Counted from the stretch's first letter, positions 31,908 through 41,180 are shown. The stretch is DNA of 64,000 nt from Paenibacillus humicus NBRC 102415 (GCF_004000905.1 NZ_BIMD01000019.1:26304-90303); one strand, 5' to 3'. Program-made: numbers and translations. Notes: generated by a model not told the origin, from the letters alone.

Positions 31908-33440
31908 TCACTCCGCAGCAGCCGGACCTTTCCCGCTCTTCCGCTCGCCGCCCCGCATCGCAAGAAGCGCGAGCAGCAGCAAGAGCAGAATGGCGGCCAT
32001 CGCCGCCGTCATCTGCAGCAGGACATTCCAGTCATAGGCGTCGAGAATCCAGCCTGCCAGCTTGGGGAACAGCGCTCCGCCAAGGCCGCCGCAGGCGACC
32101 ATGAGGCTCGTCGTGCGATCCGTCATGCCCGGCAGCTTCTCGTTGACGTAGATGAGCGCGACCGCGAAAATCCCCGCCATGAACAATCCGGCGAGCGCGA
32201 CCAGCACCAGCATCCAGGACAAGCCCGACTCCGATACGCCCGACATCAGAACGAGAGATACGAGCGATGCTCCAACGGATACAAGCAGATAAGTCCGGTA
32301 GCCCGCAGCCTTGGTCGCCGCTCCGATGAAGAGACGTCCAGCCACCATCGTTCCCCAGAACAGGCTGAGAACGGCCGATGCTTCCGCTTCCTTGAGTCCA
32401 GCCTGCGCGGTCATGACCGAGGGCAGATAGTTCGCGAACACCATCTCCATGCCGACATAGAGGAAAAAGAACAGCATGCCTGCCGTCAACAGCGGCATCG
32501 AGCCTCTTGCATAGCGGGGACGGAAAGGCCGGTCGGTTGCCCGCCCTTCCGCAGGCTCCGGCGAGGAGCCGCCGACGCTGCCGGCCGGATGGGCGAGACC
32601 TTGCCTCGCTGCAGCCGTTCCATGGGATGGATGCCCGTTCTCCCCTCTTGCATCGGCCCTAACAGCCGAAGCTCTGCCGGATCCGGCAGCAGGCGCTGCG
32701 GAAGAAGCCAGCCCTTCTCCGGCAAGTCCTCCGTCTTCGCCTGCAGCTCCGGCGGTCACAGCGCCCGTTCCCCCGGCGTCTTCGCCATCCGTCCTCTGCT
32801 TGACCATGACCGGACCATCCAGGCCCGGCGCAGGCGCTTCGCCAGGCGAGCCTTCAAGGAGTGCGGGCCGGCGCGGAACATAGGCCACCGCCTCTTCCGC
32901 CTCCCCGAACGACAGCGTCATCCAGAGCAGGAGGCAGATGCCGGCCAGCGCGGTGAGCACCGGGAAGCTCATGGGCCAGATTCCGCCCTGGATGAGCAAG
33001 GAAGCCACTCCGGGCATCACGAGCGCTCCGATGCCGAAGCAGACTTCGAGCCAGCCCATCGCGGAAGCTTTCCCCTTGACGAATACGTCCATGATCAGGG
33101 CGCCTACGACGGCCTCCGTCATGCCGAAGCCGAACCCGGCCACCGGCGCGACCAGCAGAATGATATCCCAAGGCGGCAAAGTGCTGTATACCGCTTCGGC
33201 AATTGTCAGCGCTCCCATAGCAAGCACCAGCGTGCTCCTGCGGCCGATCCGCGAGGAGAGAGCCGGCGCCGCCAGAACGCCGATCAGAAACCCGATGAAT
33301 TGGTTGGTGATCCATTGCCCTGCCGAGCTGTAGTCAAGCGCATACTCCTTCATGACCGGCTCCAGCAGCGCCCCGGCGACGACATGGGCAAGCCCTATGA
33401 CGAAATAGGACAGGCAACCTAGCAAAATCAGTTTTCGCAT
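31908..33440 (-). CDS. MFS transporter
   Basis: A 510-residue major facilitator superfamily permease with twelve hydrophobic helices in two halves. The N-half starts MRKLILLGCLSYFVIGLAHV and has the loop RIGRRSTLVLAMG of motif A (about residues 63-75). A very long central loop (about residues 190-300) is Ala/Gly/Glu-rich and hydrophilic, much longer than the usual 40-60 residues. The C-half starts SMPLLTAGMLFFFLYVGMEM. It resembles the FucP/sugar or YfkF-like efflux branch, but the substrate is unknown. Transcribed alone; no terminator was seen. Confidence 0.9.
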   Translation of the reverse strand: MRKLILLGCLSYFVIGLAHVVAGALLEPVMKEYALDYSSAGQWITNQFIGFLIGVLAAPALSSRIGRRSTLVLAMGALTIAEAVYSTLPPWDIILLVAPVAGFGFGMTEAVVGALIMDVFVKGKASAMGWLEVCFGIGALVMPGVASLLIQGGIWPMSFPVLTALAGICLLLWMTLSFGEAEEAVAYVPRRPALLEGSPGEAPAPGLDGPVMVKQRTDGEDAGGTGAVTAGAAGEDGGLAGEGLASSAAPAAGSGRASAVRADARGENGHPSHGTAAARQGLAHPAGSVGGSSPEPAEGRATDRPFRPRYARGSMPLLTAGMLFFFLYVGMEMVFANYLPSVMTAQAGLKEAEASAVLSLFWGTMVAGRLFIGAATKAAGYRTYLLVSVGASLVSLVLMSGVSESGLSWMLVLVALAGLFMAGIFAVALIYVNEKLPGMTDRTTSLMVACGGLGGALFPKLAGWILDAYDWNVLLQMTAAMAAILLLLLLALLAMRGGERKSGKGPAAAE

Positions 33441-33519
33441 CGCAGCTCCCTCAGGTGCAAGTTTTACATGATGAGTTCCTGTTGTCTCCCCATCATATCA
33501 TGAGAGCAATCGGGAATGG

Positions 33520-33525
33520 TATAAT
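33520..33525 (+). promoter_or_regulatory. -10 element for the GNAT gene
   Basis: TATAAT preceded by TGG, 47 bp before the start codon at 33573. The -35 region (near 33497-33502, CATATC) is poor. Confidence 0.4.
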
Positions 33526-33572
33526 GGCCATGCCGGGCAACCGTTATCACGGCCGAAGGAGTGAACCCCTCT

Positions 33573-34073
33573 ATGACGAATAAACCCGACGGCGGGCTGG
33601 GCTGGCAGGTCGTGCCCATGACGGAGCGGCATGCCGAGGAAGTATGCGGCTGGCGCTTCGAGCCCCCCTATGACGTCTACAATAACGATCCTTGGGAAGT
33701 GCTCAGGAAGCTGGAGATCGAGATCGGCGATCCCAAGCTCAGGCAGGAGCAGTATGCAGCCGTGGTCGACCCGGAGGACGGCGAGCTGATGGGCTACGCG
33801 CAGTTTTTTCCCATCCAGGGCGTCACCCGCCTCGGTCTGGCGATGCGGCCCGATCTGTGCGGAGACGGGCTCGGCCCGGCCTTCGTCTCGCTGCTTGTCC
33901 AGGAAGCCAAGCGTCGCAAGCCTGGAGACGAAATCGACCTCGAAGTGCTCATATGGAACCACCGCGCGAAGCGGGCCTACGAGAAAGCCGGGTTCCGCCT
34001 GACCGACACCTACGAGCGCGGGACGCCGGAAGGACCGAAAATGTTCCACTGCATGGTGTACAAGGGCCGCTGA
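33573..34073 (+). CDS. GNAT N-acetyltransferase
   Basis: A 166-residue acetyltransferase of the GCN5 superfamily. ATG 33573 is preferred to GTG 33561 because GAAGGAG then lies at the right distance. Family features are the WRFEPPYDVYNNDP strand typical of RimI-like plant/bacterial homologues of the YjaB-like group, GYAQFFPIQG, the acetyl-CoA pocket LGLAMRPDLCGDGLGPAFV (about residues 86-104) and VLIWNHRAKRAYEKAGF near the end. The substrate is unknown. Transcribed alone next to degenerate repeats. Confidence 0.9.
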   Translation: MTNKPDGGLGWQVVPMTERHAEEVCGWRFEPPYDVYNNDPWEVLRKLEIEIGDPKLRQEQYAAVVDPEDGELMGYAQFFPIQGVTRLGLAMRPDLCGDGLGPAFVSLLVQEAKRRKPGDEIDLEVLIWNHRAKRAYEKAGFRLTDTYERGTPEGPKMFHCMVYKGR

Positions 34074-34099
34074 CCGTCTGCGGCCCGGATTGAGATCGG

Positions 34100-34207
34100 T
34101 TCTATTTCTTCCTGCGGCACTATCCTCTATTCATCCTGCCACCCGGATCGATACCAGCTCTATTCATTCCAGCGCCTGGATGGACATCAGCCTCTATTCC
34201 TTCCAGC
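34100..34207. repeat. Degenerate direct repeats of about 33 bp
   Basis: CTCTATTCAT-CCTGC (34125), CTCTATTCATTCCAGC (34158) and CTCTATTCCTTCCAGC (34192) recur at 33-34 bp spacing, with a weaker TCTATTTCTTCCTGC at 34101. The intervening bases also share short matches (GGATCGATACCAG, TGGATGGACATCAG). They lie between the convergent GNAT and EAL genes. Confidence 0.6.
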
Positions 34208-34243
34208 AGCTCAAACTCGCTGGAGCCGCCATATGTACTCCCG

Positions 34244-35473
34244 TCAGCCAAGCTCATCCTCCCGGACATCCACTAGCAGGAACATGTCCGGTCCCGCCGG
34301 CACGGACACGGTACGCACCCGGCCGCCCCGGTCCAGATCCGTGTACGGCCTGGAGATAGCGAAGCGCCGTCCGGACAGCAGCTCCACGCTGCTGTAGACG
34401 AAATAGGGACGCCAGCTCCAATCCGAGCCCCGGTAATGTTCTTCCCGAATCCATCCGCCCTCCGTCCGCTGGTAGTTGGCGGAGAGCTGAATGCCGTCGG
34501 ACCGGCACAGGTAGGCGCGCATGCAGCCAGCATCTAGCTTGCGGAGCAGCGGCGCCAGGAAAGCCTCTTCGCCGCCCTCCCCTCCGCTGTCCCGGAGCAG
34601 CCGCTCCGCCTCGCGGGCGAGCTCCTCGGCCTGCCTCCAGCGTCCGCTTTCCTCTCCCGCCTGCTTCCGCTTGGTGTCCAGCAGCTCCGAGTCCAGCAGA
34701 CGCTTATACCGGTCCCGGCTGCCGAAGGCAGCCTCCGCTCCCGAGAACAGATAGCCCTGCACGTAGCGCGCCCCGGCCGATATCGCCCGCTGCAGATCCT
34801 GCCGGGTCTCGACCCCTTCCATGAGCAGGGAGGCGCCGATGCCGTCGGCGATGGCCGAGAGCGATCGCAGCACCCCGTGGAAGCCTTCGTGATGGGCGCT
34901 CCGGGATACCATATTCATATCCACCTTGAGCATATCCGGCTGGATATGCGCGATCCGGTCCAGGTTGCTGAACCGGCTCCCGACGTCGTCGACGGCGATG
35001 CTGCAGCCCGCCCGGCGGAATTCACGCACCGCTCCGACCAGGCATTCGATTTCTCCGTCGAAATCCTCCTCCGTCACCTCGATGCAGATCAGGCTTGGAT
35101 CAACCTTGCACTGCTCCAGCAGCTTCAACATCGGAAGGACAGAGCTGTCCACGCTCCCGGAGGACCCGCCGGACAGCCACCCCGGCTGAAGATTGATGAA
35201 CAGCTTCTCGGTCCGTCCCAGCCGGCCATGCTCCCGCACGGCCTGCTCCCGGATGAAGGCGTCGAGCTCCCTCTTGGCTTTCTCGGAAACGCCGGGATGG
35301 CTGAAATAAGCCCCCAGGCTGCGCGCTCCGGAGGCTCCGCAATCTCTTCCAAGGACTTCGTATCCGGTTACGATCCGGGTATCCAGGGCCAGGATCGGCT
35401 GATAGTAGGCTCTCGGGTTCTGCGGGCGGGACGGCTGGTCCGCCTCCGGCCGCTCGCTTGAATCCATCGTCAT
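34244..35473 (-). CDS. ykuI: EAL-domain protein, YkuI-like
   Basis: A 409-residue cytosolic protein. ATG 35473 is chosen because AGGAGAGG lies 8 bases upstream; the longer frame would start inside that site. An EAL domain spans about residues 15-255: ALDTRIVTGYEVLGRD (EVL instead of EAL), FINLQPGWL, ICIEVTEEDF, SIAVDDVGSRFSN, MLKVDMNM and LLMEGVE. The C-terminal part (about 290-405, ending SWRPYFVYSSVELL and MFLLVDVREDE) matches the PAS-like YkuI_C domain. B. subtilis YkuI binds cyclic di-GMP but shows no strong hydrolysis, and the same is likely here. Confidence 0.92.
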   Translation of the reverse strand: MTMDSSERPEADQPSRPQNPRAYYQPILALDTRIVTGYEVLGRDCGASGARSLGAYFSHPGVSEKAKRELDAFIREQAVREHGRLGRTEKLFINLQPGWLSGGSSGSVDSSVLPMLKLLEQCKVDPSLICIEVTEEDFDGEIECLVGAVREFRRAGCSIAVDDVGSRFSNLDRIAHIQPDMLKVDMNMVSRSAHHEGFHGVLRSLSAIADGIGASLLMEGVETRQDLQRAISAGARYVQGYLFSGAEAAFGSRDRYKRLLDSELLDTKRKQAGEESGRWRQAEELAREAERLLRDSGGEGGEEAFLAPLLRKLDAGCMRAYLCRSDGIQLSANYQRTEGGWIREEHYRGSDWSWRPYFVYSSVELLSGRRFAISRPYTDLDRGGRVRTVSVPAGPDMFLLVDVREDELG

Positions 35474-35727
35474 CGCTGGGGCCTCTCCTGTACCGGTCAA
35501 TTATGTAAGATAATCTGACATTAATTGCTATTGTATCGGACTCTCCCTTGCGTGACAAGCTTTGGAAGAGCTCCAGGAGAGCCGGCAGCCCTTTCCCCAG
35601 CCATCTTTCGCGCATCGCGATCAGCCGGCATGCGATGCGCATCCGGCTGGTCGTTTTATTGTATCGGCAGTTTTCGCCGGCGCGCTCCTGCCCGCTCTCG
35701 GCTGACCCATTCGCGCGGAGCGGCCGC

Positions 35728-36033
35728 TCAGATCAGCCGCACGATGCGGGCTTCCTTGCCGTCCACCAGCACCTCGATGACATGGAACTTCGGCTTGTAG
35801 GCGACGACGCCCTCGCCCACATGCAGGATCGGCTCCTCGCCGAGACCGTAGAAGACATCGTCCGCCAGCGCCTCCATCACTTCATGCTTCTCCTGGTCGC
35901 CAAGCTCGCTCCAATCCTCCTGGCTCATATCGAAAAAGGAGTAACTATCGCGAATCGCGCTCACCGCGACCGTCAGATCTTCCAAAATTTCCTTGTATTC
36001 CCTCGCATGCTTTACGCCCATGCCTTCCGCCAT
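35728..36033 (-). CDS. Hypothetical protein, 101 aa
   Basis: A small acidic protein starting at ATG 36033 (AGGAAGG upstream; ATG 36021 is also possible). It has an N-terminal helix (HAREYKEILEDLTVAVSAIR), a SFFDMSQEDWSELGDQEK segment and a C-terminal beta hairpin (AYKPKFHVIEVLVDGKEARI). I do not recognise a family. Transcribed alone between the EAL and motA genes. Confidence 0.75.
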   Translation of the reverse strand: MAEGMGVKHAREYKEILEDLTVAVSAIRDSYSFFDMSQEDWSELGDQEKHEVMEALADDVFYGLGEEPILHVGEGVVAYKPKFHVIEVLVDGKEARIVRLI

Positions 36034-36230
36034 CCTTCCTGTAAATACGGATCTATTTTCCTATTGTACACGGATATGTGGGGCCTTAACGCCTGGTGAC
36101 ACAATAAAAGCCAAAATTTCTCTAATCGCAACCAGCCGAGAAGTCGATATATAGGACACAAAGGGCTCGGCTCCGCATCGCCTCGGCGCTTGGAGAGCCT
36201 GTCATCAACCATTTTTGGACGGGGTGTATT

Positions 36231-37034
36231 ATGGAAAAATCCACATTCATCGGTATTGTACTGGGTTTTGCCGCCGTATTGGTCGGCATGGTGCTTAAGG
36301 GAGCTCCGCTCCACAATCTCGCCAACCCGGCGGCATTTATGATCATCATTGTCGGAACGGCCGCGGCGCTCTTCATCGGCTTCCCGATGTCGGAGATCGC
36401 CAAGTTTCCGACTCTCTTGAAGCTCGTCTTCTTCAGTCCCAAGCTGCTCTCCCGCCAAAATCTGATCGGCATGTTCGCCGACTGGGCTTCCGTAACCCGC
36501 CGCGAAGGACTTCTCGCTCTGGAGACCAAAGTCGAGGACATCGAGGATCCGTTCCTGAAGAACGGCATGCGCATGATCATCGACGGCAACGACCAGGACT
36601 TCGTGCGCGAGGTGCTGCTCGAGGACATCGCGGCGACGGAGGACAGGCACAAGGCCGGCGCCCTCATCTTCACCCAAGCCGGCACCTACGCCCCTACGCT
36701 CGGGGTTCTCGGAGCCGTAGTCGGCCTCATCGCGGCCCTCTCGGACATGAGCGACATGGAGAAGCTGGCTCATGCGATCGCCGGCGCGTTCATCGCGACG
36801 CTGCTCGGCATCTTCACCGGCTACGTGCTGTGGCATCCGATCGCCAACAAGCTGAAGCGGATTTCCAAGCGCGAGATCCAGCTCAAGCTCATGATGGTCG
36901 AAGGCCTCCTCTCCATCCAGTCCGGCGTCTCCACGATCGCCATCAACCAGAAGCTGTCGGTCTACCTGACGCCGAAGGAACGAATCCAAATGCAGGAATC
37001 GAAAGAAGGGAAGCTCATTGAGCAAGAAACATAA
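36231..37034 (+). CDS. motA: Flagellar motor stator protein MotA
   Basis: A 267-residue inner-membrane stator subunit that couples ion flow to flagellar rotation. Four hydrophobic segments are seen: an N-terminal pair (FIGIVLGFAAVLVGMVLKG and PAAFMIIIVGTAAALFIGF), a large cytoplasmic loop with RREGLLALE and DPFLKNGMRMIIDG, and a C-terminal pair with TYAPTLGVLGAVVGLIAAL, AHAIAGAFIATLLGIFTGY. The conserved Pro is in YAPTLGVLG. It overlaps motB by 17 bases, an operon. Confidence 0.97.
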   Translation: MEKSTFIGIVLGFAAVLVGMVLKGAPLHNLANPAAFMIIIVGTAAALFIGFPMSEIAKFPTLLKLVFFSPKLLSRQNLIGMFADWASVTRREGLLALETKVEDIEDPFLKNGMRMIIDGNDQDFVREVLLEDIAATEDRHKAGALIFTQAGTYAPTLGVLGAVVGLIAALSDMSDMEKLAHAIAGAFIATLLGIFTGYVLWHPIANKLKRISKREIQLKLMMVEGLLSIQSGVSTIAINQKLSVYLTPKERIQMQESKEGKLIEQET

Positions 37035-37857
37035 GCACGACGACCACGAAGAGCATGTGGACGAGTCCTGGCTCATCCCTTATGCCGACCTGCTCACCCT
37101 GCTGCTCGCCCTCTTCATCGTTCTCTACGCTTCCAGCTCGGTCGACGCCAAGAAGTTCGAGCAGATGAGCCGCGCCTTCAACATCGCCCTCAGCGGAGGC
37201 AACGGCGTCCTCGAGAGCTACAAGTCGATCGACGCCCAGGCGATGGTATCCGACAAGAAGGAAAAGGAGCAGGGACAGTCCTCCTCCCAGTCGTCGCAGT
37301 CGACCCAGGACTCCCAGAGCCTGGACAAGGCGATGCAGGAGCTGATGCGCAAGGAGCAGGAGGATCTCGAGAAGCTCAAGCGCCAGGTGGACAAGTACAT
37401 CAAGGACAACGGCCTCAGCACCCAGCTGGAGACGAAGCTCAACCAGTCCCGCCTGATGATTACGATCAGCGACCGCGCCTTGTTCCCTTCCGGCAGCGCG
37501 GCGGTGAAGCCCGAATCCCGCAAGCTCGGCACCTTCATCGGCGGCATGCTGCAGAAGTATCCCAATTACGAGATCATGGTGTCGGGCCATACCGACAACC
37601 AGCCGATCAACAATTCCGAATTCAGCTCCAACTGGGATTTGAGCACGATGCGCGCCGTCCGCTTCATGGACGTCCTTCTGCTCAATTCGAACCTCGATCC
37701 CAAGCGCTTCAGCGCCGTCGGTTACGGCGAGTACAAGCCTCTGGCCACCAACGACACCGATGTCGGCAGAGCCAAGAACCGGCGGGTCGAGGTGTCCATC
37801 ATCCGCAACTACGCCGAGCCTTCAGCCAAAAGCGAAGTATCGGAAGTGTTCAAGTAG
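37018..37857 (+). CDS. motB: Flagellar motor stator protein MotB
   Basis: A 279-residue partner of MotA starting at TTG 37018, inside the end of motA. Its single TM helix carries the ion-binding Asp24 in PYADLLTLLLALFIVLYA. A Gln/Ser-rich linker follows (about residues 77-105), then the periplasmic OmpA-like peptidoglycan-binding domain: RALFPSGSAAV, VSGHTDNQPINNSEF, NWDLSTMRAV, AVGYGEYKP and GRAKNRRVEV. It anchors the stator to the wall. A strong terminator follows. Confidence 0.97.
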   Translation: MSKKHKHDDHEEHVDESWLIPYADLLTLLLALFIVLYASSSVDAKKFEQMSRAFNIALSGGNGVLESYKSIDAQAMVSDKKEKEQGQSSSQSSQSTQDSQSLDKAMQELMRKEQEDLEKLKRQVDKYIKDNGLSTQLETKLNQSRLMITISDRALFPSGSAAVKPESRKLGTFIGGMLQKYPNYEIMVSGHTDNQPINNSEFSSNWDLSTMRAVRFMDVLLLNSNLDPKRFSAVGYGEYKPLATNDTDVGRAKNRRVEVSIIRNYAEPSAKSEVSEVFK

Positions 37858-37859
37858 AC

Positions 37860-37910
37860 AAAAGCCCCGCTTTCGCCGGTCGAACCGGAGAAAGCGGGGC
37901 TTTTCTTTTT
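37860..37910 (+). terminator. Terminator of motAB
   Basis: AAAAGCCCCGCTTTC pairs with GAAAGCGGGGCTTTT, with an inner CCGGT/ACCGG extension, followed by CTTTTT. Confidence 0.95.
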
Positions 37911-38015
37911 AGCAGGGCTCGCACGAGCAGCGCTCGGCGGCGGCGCCAGGGGCTCGCAGACATCTCCGGCCCCCCCTCAGCCGGCTCCATCGGCAGCTTG
38001 ATCCCTGCCGCCGGT

Positions 38016-38738
38016 TCAGCTCCGGCTTCCTGCGGGCGAAGCCGGCTCGTAGTCCAGATCGGAGAACAGCTGCTGCAGCTCCTCGCGGCTTAGATCGCGC
38101 CACTTGCCGACCGGCAGGCTGCCGAGCTGGATGTTCATGATCCGCAGCCGCTGCAGCCGGCGCACCTTGTAGCCGAAAGCGCTGCACATGCGCCGAATCT
38201 GCCGGTTCTTGCCCTCGGTGAGAATGATCCGGAATGTCCTCTCTCCGACCTTGGCCACCTTGCAGGGCAGCGTCATGCTGCCGAGGATGCGGACGCCCTC
38301 GCTCATTCCCTTCAGGAACATCGGCGTGACCGGCTGGTCGATGGTCACGACGTACTCCTTTTCATGGCGCCCTTCCGCGCGGAGGATCCGATTGACGATA
38401 TCTCCGTCGTTGGTGAGCAGAATCAGCCCCTCGGAATCCTTGTCCAGGCGTCCGATCGGGAAGATCCGTTCCTTATGGCCGACAAAATCGACGATATTGC
38501 CCTCGATGTGGGACTCCGTCGTCGACGTAATGCCTACCGGCTTGTTCAGAGCCAGATAGACGTGGCCCCGGTGGGCGGATACCAGCTCGCCCTTCACCCG
38601 GACCTCGTCGCCGTCCTGGACTTGGGATCCCAGGACGGCAAGCGCGCCGTTGATCGTAACCTGTCCGCCTTCTACCAGCTTGTCCGCTTCCCTGCGGGAG
38701 CAGAACCCCGTTTCGCTGATCCATTTATTGATACGCAA
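38016..38738 (-). CDS. 23S rRNA pseudouridine synthase, RluF-like
   Basis: A 240-residue RNA-modifying enzyme. The N-terminal S4 domain begins at LRINKWISETGFCSRREADK (about residues 1-20). The catalytic domain has NKPVGITSTTE, then GRLDKDSEGLILLTND (catalytic Asp), KEYVV and the C-terminal LTEGKNRQIRRMCSAFGY. TTG 38738 is chosen because GAGGTG lies 6 bases upstream; GTG 38747 would overlap it. Close relatives (RluF) modify U2604 of 23S rRNA. Transcribed alone. Confidence 0.92.
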   Translation of the reverse strand: MRINKWISETGFCSRREADKLVEGGQVTINGALAVLGSQVQDGDEVRVKGELVSAHRGHVYLALNKPVGITSTTESHIEGNIVDFVGHKERIFPIGRLDKDSEGLILLTNDGDIVNRILRAEGRHEKEYVVTIDQPVTPMFLKGMSEGVRILGSMTLPCKVAKVGERTFRIILTEGKNRQIRRMCSAFGYKVRRLQRLRIMNIQLGSLPVGKWRDLSREELQQLFSDLDYEPASPAGSRS

Positions 38739-38825
38739 TCGATCCACCTCGGCTCTTGCTGCCTGCCTAAGCGCCGCTTCGGCAGCAGCTTCAATGGTAC
38801 CATTGTACCACACCCTCAGCCGCTC

Positions 38826-41027
38826 TCAAGAAGCCGCTCCGTCTCCGCCGCTGCGCCGATCGGGAGACATGGGCAGCGTAATGAGGATGGATGTGCCCTG
38901 GCCCAGCTTGCTTTGGATTTCCATGCGGCCTTTGTGGCTCTGGATGATCCGCTGGCTCACCATGATGCCGAGCCCCGTTCCGGTTTCTTTGCCCGTAAAG
39001 AAAGGATTCCCGATTTTGGGGATGATATCCTCCGGAATGCCGATCCCTTCATCCGTGATCCGGACCAGGACGGAATGCGGCTCTTCCCTTTGGATGTCGA
39101 AGTATACGTTGCCGCCTTGCGGCATGGCTTCGATCGCGTTTTTGATGACATTGATGAATACCTGCTTGAGCTGGTTCTCCTCGCAGGAGATCAGGCAGCT
39201 GTCCGTCGTGAAGCGGGTATGGAAGACGGCATTTTTGAGATGGCCCTCGCTGTCCAGCAGCGAGATGACGTCGCCCAGCGTGTACCGAACATCCTTGATC
39301 TCGAACTTGGCGGCTTGAGGCTTCGCCAGGATGAGGAATTCGCTTACGATCAGATTGATCCGGTCAAGCTCGGCCAGCATGATGTCGTTATGCTGCAGAT
39401 TCAGCCTGCCGCTCTGCTGCTGCAGCTGGAGAAAACCGCGCAGTGTCGTCAGAGGATTGCGGATCTCATGGGCGACGCCGGCAGCGAGCTGGCCGACCGT
39501 CGTCAGCTTCTCCGACTGCCGCAGCAGCTCTTCCATCTTCGCTCTGGAGGTGACGTCGCGGGCGACCGCCACCAGGCTCCACACCTCCCCCTGCGAGTTG
39601 CGGACGGCGGACATCGTCACGCCCACCGTCAGGTAATCCCCATCCTTGTGGCGCCACTTCTCTTCTCCGGGAGGCAGCGCCTCCCCCTGGAGCATGCGGG
39701 CAAGCTCCGGATGCTTGTAGGCATGCTCGACGGGATGGACCACATCCGTAATGCGCAAAGAGGAAATGTCCGCAGGAGAATACCCGAATGTATGGAGGAA
39801 GGATTCGTTGACCCTCAGCAGGTTCCCGTCCAAGCCGATGATGACGATGGAATCGGCCGTGTTGTTGAAGATCGATTCCAGCTCTTCTTTCATGAGCGCA
39901 TTTTCATTGACAGCCGCCTTCAGCTTGTCCGTATACGATTTCAAGCTTCCCGACATATGGTTGATGCGGCTCGCCAGTTCCCCGATCTCATCGCTGCGCT
40001 TCACCTCGATATCCCGGTCGAACCTGCCGAACGCGACTTCGTTGACTTTGTGCAGAATCCCCTTGAGAGGCCGCAGGAGCAGTTGGATGATGACCCATGT
40101 CCCGATCAGCGTCGCGGCCAGAATGAGCAGCGAGCTGCCGATCTGGTTGCGCCGGTGCATGGAGGAGAGATTCTCAATCTGCGTCCGGTCGACAACGACA
40201 GAGATGACGTAATTGCTGTTCTTCGCTTCCTCGAAAGGATACCAGGACCGGAGCACGGACTTGCCCCCGATGACCGCCTGTTCCGACTGTGCCTTGCCGG
40301 CTTCCGCCAGCTTCATCAGCTCGATGCCGCGCGAATCGGAAGTGTACTGCTCGCTTCCGTATTTCAAGGCGCTGGCGTCAACCCCCTTTTGCCCGCTCAT
40401 GCTCCAGATGCCGATCTCAAGCACCTCGGGCTGATAGGTCCTGACTTGCTCGATCAGCGTGTCCGGAGAGTATCCGTGTGAATAGATTGTCAATGCAAGT
40501 ATGTAAGGATGTTCGGAATCGGCGTAATAGCCCCACGATACGGGCACCTTGTCTCCATCGGAAAAAGTGTCCTTCATGAGATAGCGCTCCCCGCTTGCAG
40601 GAGGTCCGCCTGCCCACTCCGCAGGAAGGTCGCTCATTTTGAGCGCCATCTGGCCGATCCGGCTTGCGTCGCTAGAAGCCGTAACCCGGTAGCCTCCGGA
40701 CACCGGCTTCAGCAGCTCCAGCTTTTCGGCTCCTGTCAGCTTGGCAACCTTCCTCAGGCTGGCCACGTTCTCCGCTCCCCCTACCAGAGATGCCGCGCCC
40801 TCGATGGCATGGCGCAGTATCGTCGCCGCTTTCTCGCGCTCCTTCTCTCTTCCTTCCAGAAAGTCTTCCACCAATACCGATGTTTGACGGCCTACCGTCT
40901 CCGAGAACATGGCATTCTGCGAATTCAGTTCCCGACGGATAAAGTGCTCGTTGATGAAAACATTCAGGACCAGCATCACGCTGACCAGCAAGGAAATGAT
41001 AAGGGAAAGCCTGGTTTTGACGGACAA
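38826..41027 (-). CDS. Sporulation-type sensor histidine kinase with PAS domain
   Basis: A 733-residue membrane kinase like KinE/KinB-type sensors that feed the Spo0A phosphorelay. TTG 41027 lies 9 bases after AAGGATG; ATG 41039 falls within that site. TM1 (about residues 8-26) and TM2 (near 300-320) flank a large extracellular sensor. HAMP follows (FGRFDRDIEVKRSDEIGELA), then a PAS domain (IFNNTADSIVIIGLDGNLL). The HisKA domain has AAGVAHEIRNPLTTLRGFLQ, with the phospho-acceptor His, and HATPase has NVIKNAIEAMP, DEGIGIPED and GTGLGI. No response regulator is adjacent, as is typical of orphan sporulation kinases. Confidence 0.95.
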   Translation of the reverse strand: MSVKTRLSLIISLLVSVMLVLNVFINEHFIRRELNSQNAMFSETVGRQTSVLVEDFLEGREKEREKAATILRHAIEGAASLVGGAENVASLRKVAKLTGAEKLELLKPVSGGYRVTASSDASRIGQMALKMSDLPAEWAGGPPASGERYLMKDTFSDGDKVPVSWGYYADSEHPYILALTIYSHGYSPDTLIEQVRTYQPEVLEIGIWSMSGQKGVDASALKYGSEQYTSDSRGIELMKLAEAGKAQSEQAVIGGKSVLRSWYPFEEAKNSNYVISVVVDRTQIENLSSMHRRNQIGSSLLILAATLIGTWVIIQLLLRPLKGILHKVNEVAFGRFDRDIEVKRSDEIGELASRINHMSGSLKSYTDKLKAAVNENALMKEELESIFNNTADSIVIIGLDGNLLRVNESFLHTFGYSPADISSLRITDVVHPVEHAYKHPELARMLQGEALPPGEEKWRHKDGDYLTVGVTMSAVRNSQGEVWSLVAVARDVTSRAKMEELLRQSEKLTTVGQLAAGVAHEIRNPLTTLRGFLQLQQQSGRLNLQHNDIMLAELDRINLIVSEFLILAKPQAAKFEIKDVRYTLGDVISLLDSEGHLKNAVFHTRFTTDSCLISCEENQLKQVFINVIKNAIEAMPQGGNVYFDIQREEPHSVLVRITDEGIGIPEDIIPKIGNPFFTGKETGTGLGIMVSQRIIQSHKGRMEIQSKLGQGTSILITLPMSPDRRSGGDGAAS

Positions 41028-41180
41028 TGCCGGACACATCCTTATAAGAGGATCAATATCCAGATGATACCACATATACCCAGACTGCGGCCTCTTCTGT
41101 TCAGGGTCAAACGGCATAAAAGGACTTTTGATCCACAGTTCAACGTCCTCTTCTTCTCTTTTTCGGATGTATTCACAGCT

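Noticed and set aside
38364..40481. A plus-strand open frame of 705 codons opposite the histidine kinase
   Set aside because: Shadow of the kinase gene; the minus strand contains HAMP, PAS, HisKA and HATPase motifs.
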